64,000 nt of DNA from JAOAPY01 sp041492185 (lineage in GTDB: Bacteria; Acidobacteriota; Blastocatellia; Pyrinomonadales; Pyrinomonadaceae), in assembly GCA_041492185.1 (NCBI GenBank), contig JBGPWL010000014.1, forward strand, positions 1 through 64,000, in the 5' to 3' direction. Below the pieces are notes generated by a model, which was given only the letters and a program-made list of their open reading frames with translations, was not told the origin of the DNA and searched no databases. The position numbers and the translations under genes were made by a program. Numbering within the stretch: position 1 is the first letter of the stretch; each line of letters starts with the position of its first letter. Of the stretch, positions 24,375-32,567 are shown piece by piece.

Positions 24375-26327
24375 ATGGGCGACCATAACGTGGAACAGTT
24401 TGACGAGAAGAAAGGGCAGGCATTCATGAAGGCCGTGCTTGATGATCTGCGGGCGCTGGCTTTCATGCTGGAGAATGGTTGCGTCGAGAGCGGTGTCGCC
24501 AGAATTGGCGCGGAGCAGGAAATGTTTCTGATCGATCGAGACTTCCGACCAGCGCCGGTGTCTCTCGAAGTCCTGAAGCAAGCGAATGACGGTCGGCTTA
24601 CGACTGAAATTGCCCGCTTCAATCTCGAAGCGAATCTTACGCCGCTGTTGCTGACCGGAAACTGTTTTCGGCAAATGGAAAACGAACTCAAGGAGTTGCT
24701 GGCGCTCACCCGCAAAAGCGCCGCTACGTTTGGCGCCGATGTGCTGTTGTCCGGAATCTTGCCGACGCTGCAGCAATCAGATCTAACTCAGGATAATCTG
24801 ACGCCGGTCCCTCGATATCATGAGTTGGACCGCGGCGTGATTCGTCTGCGAGGCGGACCGTTTTCCATTCACATCAAAGGGCTGGACGAATTAGAGATAA
24901 CGCACGACAACATCATGATGGAATCGTGCAACACGAGTTTCCAAATCCACTTCCAAACAAATCCAGCGGAGTTTCCGGCGTACTACAACATGGCTCAGGT
25001 GATCACGGCTCCCGTTCTGGCGGTCGCTGTTAATTCACCCGTCTTGTTTGGTCATCGACTGTGGCAGGAAACGCGCGTCGCCTTGTTTCAGCACTCGGCA
25101 GATGAAAGATCGCGCCCTCAATTAGCGCGCAATCACCCGACCCGTGTCAGCTTTGGCGACAGTTGGTTGGAACATTCGGTAGTCGCGCTCTTCCACGATC
25201 AGGTCTTGCGCTTTCGGCCGATCATCATGGCTCAGCCTGATGAAGATCCATTCCAGGTTCTTGCGCGAGGCGAGACGCCAATGTTGTCCGCCTTGCGTCT
25301 GCACAACGGCACGGTCTGGCGCTGGAACCGCGCGTGTTACGGAGTTTCAGACGGCGTCGCTCATTTGCGAATTGAAAACCGGGCATTGCCGTCTGGACCG
25401 ACGATTGTTGATGAGATTGCCAACTCTGCCTTCTTTGCCGGGTTGATGTTGTCGCTGCCGCGCGAGTACGGCGACATTTCCAAACGAATGTCGTTTGACG
25501 AAGCCAAGTCGAACTTTTTCCGCGCGGCGCGTCATGGCCTCGATGCTCCGTTCAACTGGGTCGACGGACAGGCGTATCCCGCATCGTCGCTGGTGCTCGA
25601 TCATTTACTGCCGCTGGCTCGGCAGGGCCTGGAGGGTGCAAAAGTGGAAAGCGGCGACGTGGATGAGTATCTCGGAATCGTCGAAGAGCGAGTGCGCAGC
25701 CGGCAGACCGGGGCCCGATGGATCTTGAAATCCCTGGCGGCCATGCAGGAAGCAGGACCGAAAGACAACGGTCTGCAACAACTGACATCAACAATGCTCT
25801 CCTGCCAGAAGACGGACAAGCCGGTTCACACCTGGGCGCCGGTCAAGAAATCTGAGTCGGCGAACTGGGAGCAAGGATTCCGAACCGTGGGCCAATTCAT
25901 GTCGACAGATCTCTTTACCGTCCAGCCGGGCGATCTGATCGATCTCGCGGCTAGCGTAATGGACTGGCGACACGTCAGGCACGTGCCTGTTGAAGATGAA
26001 GAAGGACGTTTGGTTGGTCTTGTGAGTCATCGCGGCCTGCTTCATCTGCTTAGCACCGGTATGCGCGAGAAGGAACTGGATGCGATCACCGTGCGGGAGA
26101 TCATGGTACCAAATCCTGTTACGGTTTCACCGTCAACTCCGACGCTGGAAGCGATGAAGATCATGCGCGAACAGCACATCGGTTGCCTGCCAGTCGTGGA
26201 GGGCAACCAACTGGTGGGTATCGTTACCTCGTTCGATTTTCTCGACGCTTCAGCGCTCCTTTTCGAGCAACATCTTGCGGTCGTGAGTGAACCAGCAAAG
26301 AAAAACGTCAAGAGGCAGAGCGCCTAG
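24375..26327 (+). CDS. Glutamate-cysteine ligase family 2 protein fused to a CBS pair
   Basis: 650 residues. Residues about 40-430 look like the GCS2 family: VARIGAEQEMFLIDRDF with the acidic ATP/metal residues, LEANLTPLLL, and a later RIENRALPSGPT. GCS2 enzymes join glutamate or other amino acids to an amine in an ATP-dependent way. The C-terminal part carries two CBS domains (VGQFMSTDLFTVQPGDLIDLAAS from about 505, and VREIMVPNPVTVSPSTPTLEA from about 575), which usually sense adenine nucleotides. A regulated ligase is therefore likely; substrate unknown. ATG 24375 is used; ATG 24426 is an alternative start. Confidence 0.85.
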   Translation: MGDHNVEQFDEKKGQAFMKAVLDDLRALAFMLENGCVESGVARIGAEQEMFLIDRDFRPAPVSLEVLKQANDGRLTTEIARFNLEANLTPLLLTGNCFRQMENELKELLALTRKSAATFGADVLLSGILPTLQQSDLTQDNLTPVPRYHELDRGVIRLRGGPFSIHIKGLDELEITHDNIMMESCNTSFQIHFQTNPAEFPAYYNMAQVITAPVLAVAVNSPVLFGHRLWQETRVALFQHSADERSRPQLARNHPTRVSFGDSWLEHSVVALFHDQVLRFRPIIMAQPDEDPFQVLARGETPMLSALRLHNGTVWRWNRACYGVSDGVAHLRIENRALPSGPTIVDEIANSAFFAGLMLSLPREYGDISKRMSFDEAKSNFFRAARHGLDAPFNWVDGQAYPASSLVLDHLLPLARQGLEGAKVESGDVDEYLGIVEERVRSRQTGARWILKSLAAMQEAGPKDNGLQQLTSTMLSCQKTDKPVHTWAPVKKSESANWEQGFRTVGQFMSTDLFTVQPGDLIDLAASVMDWRHVRHVPVEDEEGRLVGLVSHRGLLHLLSTGMREKELDAITVREIMVPNPVTVSPSTPTLEAMKIMREQHIGCLPVVEGNQLVGIVTSFDFLDASALLFEQHLAVVSEPAKKNVKRQSA

Positions 26328-26489
26328 CCTCGACTCTGTGTAAAACCGCGCTGTGCTGTGTGAATTCGCGCAGCCAAACCAAATCGAAAGGCCCACTTGT
26401 GGAAAAAACCGTATTGAAATCGCGGCATACACGTTGCTCTATCAGGCCGCGACCGTATCGAGTTGTCTTGGGTGGTCGTGGAGGCAATG

Positions 26490-26864
26490 ATGGCCAGAGA
26501 TGATCGCGACATTTTGGAGTTGCTAAAGGCGGAGCTCGACTTTCTTGAGAAGGGCGGCTATGGCCGCTCGGTGAGAACGCGGTGGAAAGCCACCTCACCA
26601 TTTCGCGATTCGCTGACCTGTGTTAATTTCGCGCTCCACGAGAAAAAGCATCCCTGCTCAGAATGTCATCTGATCGATTTCGTTCCCTCTGACAAACAGG
26701 GCGAAGAGCTGCCGTGTCACGCCATTCCGCTGAATGCCGAAGGTGATACGGTCGATAGTCTCGAGCTGGAAGACAATCAGGCCAAGCTGGAGGAAGCGCT
26801 TAGGCAGTGGATGCGCAGGAAGATCAAACAGATCGAAACCGAGCGGCTTTCTGGAAAACAATAA
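26490..26864 (+). CDS. Small conserved protein with CxxCH motif, paralogue B
   Basis: 124 residues from the second of two tandem ATGs (26490), which has the better spacing to GGAGG. It is homologous end to end to the gene at 3504: MARDDRDILELLKAEL, GGYGRSVRT, HPCSECHLIDFVP and LELEDNQAKL. The potential ligands C44, C56, C59, H60, C76 and H77 occupy the same positions. No signal peptide, so CSECH is unlikely to bind heme by the normal route. It is placed between a CBS-regulated ligase and an NtrC/histidine kinase pair. Function unknown; stress-associated metal binding is a guess. Confidence 0.82.
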   Translation: MARDDRDILELLKAELDFLEKGGYGRSVRTRWKATSPFRDSLTCVNFALHEKKHPCSECHLIDFVPSDKQGEELPCHAIPLNAEGDTVDSLELEDNQAKLEEALRQWMRRKIKQIETERLSGKQ

Positions 26865-26943
26865 ATCAGATCATGAGCGCTGTAATCACCGAAGAAGAAT
26901 GCGGCCGCGCGTCCTCGCGACGTTCGCATCGCAGGTCTGAAGT

Positions 26944-26971
26944 TTGTTGATACGCGCAACTCTCTTATAAT
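26944..26971 (+). promoter_or_regulatory. Candidate sigma-70 promoter for the response regulator
   Basis: TTGTTG at 26944-26949, a 16-base spacer and a perfect TATAAT at 26966-26971 lie about 40 bases upstream of the regulator start codon. The -10 box is ideal and the -35 is moderate. Confidence 0.5.
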
Positions 26972-27012
26972 CTAAGTCGCCGCAATTACTCCGATTGAGG
27001 GGCGACTGGAAA

Positions 27013-28440
27013 GTGGGGAAAACGGCTCTGAAGGATCAAAAGAAGATTCTCGTCGTTGACGACGAGAAGATGATCCGTTGGTCGCTGGGCGAGGCCTTGC
27101 GCGGTTGGGGGTATCAGCCAATCGACGCTGAAACCGCCTCGGCAGCGCTGGCGTTGTTCGACGCTGAATCGCCCGCGGCAGTTCTCCTGGACATTAACTT
27201 GCCGGACGGCTCAGGCCTGGACGTGCTGCGCCAGATTCGACATCGCCAGTCTGACGTGATCGTCATCATGATCACCGCGAACGTGCTCGTCGACGAAACG
27301 ATCGCGGCATTGCGCGGCGGCGCGTACGATTTCATTGGTAAGCCGATCAACCTCGAAGAGCTGCAGGTCGCGATTCGCAACGGCATCGAAGCGAGCCGGC
27401 TGCGAAAAGAAATAAATCTGTTTCGGCGCGAACGCGCGCGGCAGTTTAACTTTGAGCAAATCATCGGTCAGTCCCCGACCATGCGCGAGATGCTGGCGCT
27501 GGCACATAAAGTCGCGGAGAGCGAAGTATCTTCCGTGCTGTTGCAGGGCGAATCGGGCACGGGAAAAGATCTGGTTGCCAAGGCCATCCATTATCATTCC
27601 GCGCGCGCCAACTCGCCGTTTGTCGCAATCAACTGCGCGGCAATTCCGGGCACGCTGATCGAAAGCGAATTGTTTGGTTACGAGAAAGGCGCCTTCACCG
27701 ACGCCAAGGCCCGCAAAGAAGGAATGTTCGAACAGGCTGAGGGCGGCACCCTCTTTCTCGACGAGATAGGCGAACTGGAGCTGAGTTTACAAGCAAAACT
27801 TTTGCGAGTGCTCGAGGAAGGTTCGTTTCGGCGCGTCGGCGGCTTGAAAGATCTGCCGTTGGATGTGCGCGTCATCGCCGCTTCTAATCGAGATCTCAGA
27901 ACGGAAGGCGAAGCCGGACGTTTCCGCTCCGATCTTTTTTATCGGCTATCGGTAATTCAAATCGATATTCCGCCGTTGCGCGAGCGCGGCGATGACGTGC
28001 GCCTGTTGGCTGAGCATTACCTCGCGAGCTTCAGGGAACGACTGCGAAAAAACATCGACAGCCTTTCCGAAGAGGCCCTGGAGGCGTTTCGCAAGTATGA
28101 GTGGCCCGGCAACGTACGCGAGCTGCGCAACGTCATCGAGCGCGCGATGATTCTGGAAGACGGCGATGAGATCTCGGCCAAGTATCTGCCGCGCTCTTTG
28201 TCTGATGATCTGCGTCGACCGACAGGCCCAGTCGGAGATGGCGCGCAATCGTCGAATCAATTTCGCCTGCCTGCCAAGGGCGTCTTGCTCGACGAAGTTG
28301 AGATGTCACTCGTGCGCCAGGCGATCGAACGCAGCGGCGGAAATCAAACGAAAGCCGCCGAACTCCTTGGAATTTCGCGCGATCAGCTTCGTTATCGGCT
28401 GAAAAAACTGGAAGAGGCCCGCGCCCAGGCGAACGGCTAA
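27013..28440 (+). CDS. NtrC-family sigma-54-dependent response regulator
   Basis: 475 residues from GTG 27013 (TTG 26995 is an alternative). Receiver domain: acidic pair D16/D17 and phosphorylation site D60 in VLLDINLPDGSG. AAA+ domain from about residue 150: Walker A GESGTGKD, the sigma-54 contact loop as GAFTDA rather than GAFTGA, Walker B GGTLFLDEIGEL, and the R-finger region ASNRDLR. The C-terminal Fis-type helix-turn-helix (GGNQTKAAELLGISRDQLRYRLKKL) binds DNA. It activates sigma-54 promoters when phosphorylated, almost certainly by the histidine kinase encoded next, 58 bases downstream. Targets are not known; I found no convincing -24/-12 element in the window. Confidence 0.94.
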   Translation: MGKTALKDQKKILVVDDEKMIRWSLGEALRGWGYQPIDAETASAALALFDAESPAAVLLDINLPDGSGLDVLRQIRHRQSDVIVIMITANVLVDETIAALRGGAYDFIGKPINLEELQVAIRNGIEASRLRKEINLFRRERARQFNFEQIIGQSPTMREMLALAHKVAESEVSSVLLQGESGTGKDLVAKAIHYHSARANSPFVAINCAAIPGTLIESELFGYEKGAFTDAKARKEGMFEQAEGGTLFLDEIGELELSLQAKLLRVLEEGSFRRVGGLKDLPLDVRVIAASNRDLRTEGEAGRFRSDLFYRLSVIQIDIPPLRERGDDVRLLAEHYLASFRERLRKNIDSLSEEALEAFRKYEWPGNVRELRNVIERAMILEDGDEISAKYLPRSLSDDLRRPTGPVGDGAQSSNQFRLPAKGVLLDEVEMSLVRQAIERSGGNQTKAAELLGISRDQLRYRLKKLEEARAQANG

Positions 28441-28483
28441 TTTATCAAGCTCGGAAAACCGCGCCAGTCCCGCCCGGATACTC

Positions 28484-28489
28484 TATAAT
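28484..28489 (+). promoter_or_regulatory. TATAAT box close to kinase start, possible leaderless transcript
   Basis: A perfect TATAAT lies at 28484-28489 and the kinase ATG at 28499. A start site 6-8 bases after the box would place the RNA 5' end at or next to the ATG, and no ribosome site precedes it. No clear -35 box is seen. Confidence 0.35.
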
Positions 28490-28498
28490 CTCCACTGA

Positions 28499-30016
28499 AT
28501 GCTTGATACCACTCTGAAATATTCCAGCGAAGCAGCGCCTGCTGATACGGGCGAGCTTCAGCGCTCGCTTAAAGAAGTCGCGGACATCAAGTTTGCACTT
28601 GATCAGTCAACGATCGTGGCGATCACCGACCAGCGCGGCATCATCACTTATGTCAACCACGAGTTTTGCCGCATCTCGAAGTATTCGCGCGACGAACTAC
28701 TGGGTCAGGATCATCGCATTGTCAATTCCGGGTTTCACTCGAAAGAATTCATTCGCGAATTGTGGACTACGATTGCCAGCGGTGAGGTTTGGAGGGGCGA
28801 ACTCCGCAATCGCGCCAAAGACGGCAGCATCTATTGGGTCGACACCACGATCGTTCCATTTCTTGACTCCGACGGAAAGCCTTACCAGTACGTAGCCATT
28901 CGTCACGACATCACGCAGCGCATGCTGGCAGAAGACGAAATCAGCCGGCAGGCTGCGCTGCTGGATGAAACACACGACGCGATTCTGGCGTGCGATCTCG
29001 ACGACACGATCGTTTATTGGAACAGGGGCGCGGCGGATGTTTACGGATGGACTGCGGATGAGGCCATCGGAAAAAACGCTCGGCTATTGTTGTTCGATGA
29101 CCTGCCGCCACAGTATGAAGAGGCGCAGCGCGAACTCGAAGCGACCGGACGATGGCGCGGTGAACTTAATCAAATAACCAAGGACGGACGCGCAATCATC
29201 GTCGAGAGTCGCTGGACACTGGTTCGTGACATCACGGGAACTCCGCAGCAAAGACTCGTCGTCAACACCGACATCACTGAAGAGAAGCGGCTGCAGACTG
29301 AGTTGCAACAAGCTGCCCAACTCTCGCTGGTTGGCGAACTGGCCGCCGGGTTGGCGCATGAAATCAAGAATCCGCTGGCGGGAATTCAGGGCGTCGTAGA
29401 CATTCTTTTGCGGCGCCGGGACGCGAACGATCCTGAAAGCGAAGCGCTGAAAGGAATCCGCAGCGAAGTTGATCGTATCGATCAGACTGTGCGTGGGTTA
29501 CTCGATCGCGCGCGGCCGCGCGGGTTGACAACCAAACCGAGCGCACTCACTGAAGTCGTCAAACGCGCCGTCAACGTTGCGCGCGGACAAGTCTTCGGTC
29601 GAACGGAAGGCGCGCGAATCAGCATTCAGCTCAATGCTCCCACCGATCCGATCATCGTCTCAATCGATGCCGCACAGATCGAAGATGCTGTGCTCAATTT
29701 GATCATCAACGCGATTGAGGCCACTGAGAATGATGGGTTGATCAACGTGCGAGTGCTCCGCTCGCCCCCGGACGAAACAATTGGCGAGGGGGACGAAGTC
29801 GTGATTGAAGTTTCGGATAGAGGCCGCGGCATCAGCGAAGAAAATCTCTCGCGCATATTCAATCCTTTCTTCACGACGACTAAAGGCGGCACAGGCCTGG
29901 GTCTGCCGGCCGTCCGCCGCATTGTTCGCGCCCACGTGGGCCGGGTCGAAGTCGAGTCAACGCCGGGCGAGGGTTCGACTTTCACGATTCATCTTCCCTC
30001 AAACTCTCTGGGGTAA
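28499..30016 (+). CDS. Soluble PAS-domain sensor histidine kinase
   Basis: 505 residues and no membrane helix, so it senses a cytoplasmic signal. Two PAS domains cover roughly residues 30-145 (AITDQRGIITYVNHEFCRIS, with a PAC tail) and 155-275. The HisKA phospho-acceptor is H287 in LAHEIKNPLAGIQG. ATPase boxes: N box NLIINAIEAT, G1 DRGRGI, F box FNPFFTT and G2 GGTGLGLP. The layout matches NtrB-like kinases and it pairs with the NtrC-type regulator immediately upstream. PAS domains may bind heme, flavin or another redox cofactor; no ligand can be read from the sequence. Confidence 0.93.
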   Translation: MLDTTLKYSSEAAPADTGELQRSLKEVADIKFALDQSTIVAITDQRGIITYVNHEFCRISKYSRDELLGQDHRIVNSGFHSKEFIRELWTTIASGEVWRGELRNRAKDGSIYWVDTTIVPFLDSDGKPYQYVAIRHDITQRMLAEDEISRQAALLDETHDAILACDLDDTIVYWNRGAADVYGWTADEAIGKNARLLLFDDLPPQYEEAQRELEATGRWRGELNQITKDGRAIIVESRWTLVRDITGTPQQRLVVNTDITEEKRLQTELQQAAQLSLVGELAAGLAHEIKNPLAGIQGVVDILLRRRDANDPESEALKGIRSEVDRIDQTVRGLLDRARPRGLTTKPSALTEVVKRAVNVARGQVFGRTEGARISIQLNAPTDPIIVSIDAAQIEDAVLNLIINAIEATENDGLINVRVLRSPPDETIGEGDEVVIEVSDRGRGISEENLSRIFNPFFTTTKGGTGLGLPAVRRIVRAHVGRVEVESTPGEGSTFTIHLPSNSLG

Positions 30017-30204
30017 CCGGTCACGATCGCGCCATCTTCCGCTGAGCGCCAGGCAAACGCACCTCGCCCAGGACGCTGCGGAAAGTTGCTCAAGACAGTG
30101 CGCGAAACCTCGCACCAATAACAACTCAATTTCATCGGCTCTCTGTGATTTCACTGCAATTCGAAGTGGCACATGCGTTGCGCCTTTGTGACCAGGAGGC
30201 AGCA

Positions 30205-30627
30205 ATGGCCAAGGGCTTGAGCGAAAGCGAGACGTGGGCCGTCATCAAGGACGGCAAGATTGGACGTTTGGGTTGTATCGTGGAAGACGAGCCCTACGTC
30301 GTGCCCATCAATTACTACTTCGACGACAACTCGATCTATAGTCATTCAATGCCCGGACGGAAGATTACGGCTTTACGCATCCATCATCGAGCCTGCCTGC
30401 AAGTTGATCGGATCGAAGACGAACTTCACTGGCAAAGCGCTATTGCGTTCGGAAATTTTGAAGAGATTGAAAATAAACTTGAACGCACGCTGGTCTTGCG
30501 CAAGCTACTCAGGCGATTTCCCCTGCTGACGGCCGTGGAATCGAGCATCGTGCGCGACGCGACGCCTCCTGATATTGTGGTCTTTCGCATTCGCGTCGAT
30601 CGCGTTACCGGCGTTGTCGAAGAATAG
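30205..30627 (+). CDS. Pyridoxamine 5'-phosphate oxidase-like flavin-binding protein (NimA-like)
   Basis: 140 residues from ATG 30205, chosen because AGGAGG lies seven bases upstream. The fold is the split beta-barrel of the PNPOx-related family: GRLGCIVEDEPYVVPINYYFDDNSIYSHSMPGRK is the usual beta-hairpin plus flavin-phosphate region, followed by VDRIEDELHWQSAIAFG. Members bind FMN, F420 or heme and several are low-oxygen or nitro-reduction related. It lies between the two-component genes and a P-type ATPase, 23 bases ahead of the latter. The exact substrate is unknown. Confidence 0.8.
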   Translation: MAKGLSESETWAVIKDGKIGRLGCIVEDEPYVVPINYYFDDNSIYSHSMPGRKITALRIHHRACLQVDRIEDELHWQSAIAFGNFEEIENKLERTLVLRKLLRRFPLLTAVESSIVRDATPPDIVVFRIRVDRVTGVVEE

Positions 30628-30650
30628 CGCTGCCGCACGCAATTGCAAAG

Positions 30651-32540
30651 ATGGCCACTCGCTCGATTCCTAAGCGTACATCCAGCCGGCTCGGGCAAGT
30701 CTTCGCCTCACTCGAAGCTGTTGTTGCGCTGGTCGCATCGCTGTCTATCCTGCTTCATCTCACGCTTCGGTATCTCACCGCGACCCCGCCCCGTGTGGCG
30801 AGCATTCCGCTTATCGTTACGCTGGTCATCGGCGGCCTGCCGCTTCTCGTTGACCTGATTCGCAAGCTCTGGCGGCGCGAGTTGGGGACTGACGTTCTCG
30901 CGGGCGTCGCGATTGTCACGTCCATCATTCTGGGCGAGTACCTGGTGGGCGCGATCATCGTACTGATGTTTTCCGGGGGCATCGCCCTTGAGCAGTACGC
31001 GACCCATCGAGCATCTTCCGTGCTCGATGCCCTCGCCAAGCGCATGCCGCGCGTCGCGCACACAAAATTTGAATCCGGCATCGTCGATATCTCGCTTGAT
31101 CAGGTTACGGTCGGAGAACTTCTCATCGTGCTTCCTCACGAGTACTGTCCCGTTGATGGGGTCGTTGTCGAGGGGCACGGAACGATGGATGAATCGTATC
31201 TGACGGGCGAGCCCTTCGAAATGTCGAAAGCTCCGGGCTCGCAAGTTCTTTCCGGCGCAGTTAACGGCGAGAACGTGCTCGCGATGCGCGCGACAAAACT
31301 TCCTGTCGATTCACGCTATGCGCGCATCATGCAGGTGATGCAGGAGGCAGAGCAAAACCGGCCTCAGTTGCGCCGGCTCGGCGATCGCCTTGGCGCATGG
31401 TACACACCGGTCGCGCTGGGCATGGCGGTGCTTGGCTGGGCTTTGAGCGGGTACTCCGATCGGTTCCTGGCAGTGATCGTGATTGCTACGCCCTGCCCTT
31501 TGTTAATCGCGATTCCCGTCGCGGTGATCGGAGCCATATCGCTCGCAGCCAGACGCGGCATCATCATCAAGAACCCGGCGATGCTCGAGCAAATCGATAA
31601 GTGCCGCACGCTCGTCTTTGATAAAACGGGAACGCTGACCTACGGGAGGCCGATATTAACAGAAGTGCTCTGCGCACCCGGTTTTTCACGGGATGAAGTG
31701 CTCACGCTTGCTGCCAGCGTGGAACAATATTCAAAGCATCCGCTGGCTCAGGCAATTTCGAAGGCGGCGGAGCAGAACGATTCTCAGCTTCGACCGGTTA
31801 ACGAGATCAGCGAACGCCCGGGCGAAGGCATGCACGGAATCGTTGACGAAAGACGGATCGAAATCACTGGACGCAGCGCGCTAATAGGTGAAGGCCGTGA
31901 AATGCCAACCGGTCTGCCGCCGCCTGCCACGGGCCTCGAATGCCTGATTTTTATCGATGAAGTTTATGCCGCGGCGCTGCATTTTCGTGATGAGCCGCGA
32001 CACGACAGCAGTTCATTTGTCAGCCATCTCTCTCCGCGTCATGGCGTTGATAAGGTCATGCTGCTCTCCGGCGATCGCGAGTCTGAAGTTCGTTATCTCG
32101 CGGGCAAGGTCGGCATCACCGAAGTCCACTCAGGAAAGAGCCCGGAAGACAAGGTCGCGATTGTGACTGAGGAAACGAAGAACGGCCGGACCTTGTTCGT
32201 TGGTGACGGCATCAACGACGCGCCGGCGATGCAGGCCGCAACCGTCGGCGTGGCCTTTGGTCAGAACAGCGACATCACATCAGAGGCCGCCGATGCCGTC
32301 ATCATGGACGCATCGCTGAAACGAGTCGATGAGTTAATTCACATCGGTCGGAGGATGAGAGTGATCGCTCTGCAAAGCGCGGTCGGCGGAATGGGCCTGA
32401 GCTTGATAGGAATGTTTCTGGCCGCCTTTGGCTATCTCCCACCCGTGGCGGGCGCGGTTACGCAGGAGGTCATCGATGTAGTCGCTGTTTTGAATGCCCT
32501 TCGCGTCACTTTGCCGGTCAAAGAGTTGGCAGACTTTTAG
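30651..32540 (+). CDS. P1B-like heavy-metal/cation P-type ATPase with TPCPL motif, no N-terminal metal domain
   Basis: 629 residues. Membrane helices are followed by an actuator TGEP loop (ESYLTGEPFEMSK), the phosphorylation site DKTGTLT, the SKHPLA nucleotide-domain motif characteristic of P1B pumps, and GDGINDAPAMQAA. The transmembrane metal motif is TPCPL, in place of the CPC or CPH of copper, zinc and cadmium pumps. No N-terminal HMA or CxxC domain precedes the first helix. So it is probably a metal exporter or importer of an uncommon P1B subgroup; the ion cannot be read from the sequence. It starts 23 bases after the PNPOx-like gene. Confidence 0.85.
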   Translation: MATRSIPKRTSSRLGQVFASLEAVVALVASLSILLHLTLRYLTATPPRVASIPLIVTLVIGGLPLLVDLIRKLWRRELGTDVLAGVAIVTSIILGEYLVGAIIVLMFSGGIALEQYATHRASSVLDALAKRMPRVAHTKFESGIVDISLDQVTVGELLIVLPHEYCPVDGVVVEGHGTMDESYLTGEPFEMSKAPGSQVLSGAVNGENVLAMRATKLPVDSRYARIMQVMQEAEQNRPQLRRLGDRLGAWYTPVALGMAVLGWALSGYSDRFLAVIVIATPCPLLIAIPVAVIGAISLAARRGIIIKNPAMLEQIDKCRTLVFDKTGTLTYGRPILTEVLCAPGFSRDEVLTLAASVEQYSKHPLAQAISKAAEQNDSQLRPVNEISERPGEGMHGIVDERRIEITGRSALIGEGREMPTGLPPPATGLECLIFIDEVYAAALHFRDEPRHDSSSFVSHLSPRHGVDKVMLLSGDRESEVRYLAGKVGITEVHSGKSPEDKVAIVTEETKNGRTLFVGDGINDAPAMQAATVGVAFGQNSDITSEAADAVIMDASLKRVDELIHIGRRMRVIALQSAVGGMGLSLIGMFLAAFGYLPPVAGAVTQEVIDVVAVLNALRVTLPVKELADF

Positions 32541-32567
32541 GCGTAACCGCTTGAGACTCGCGAAAAT

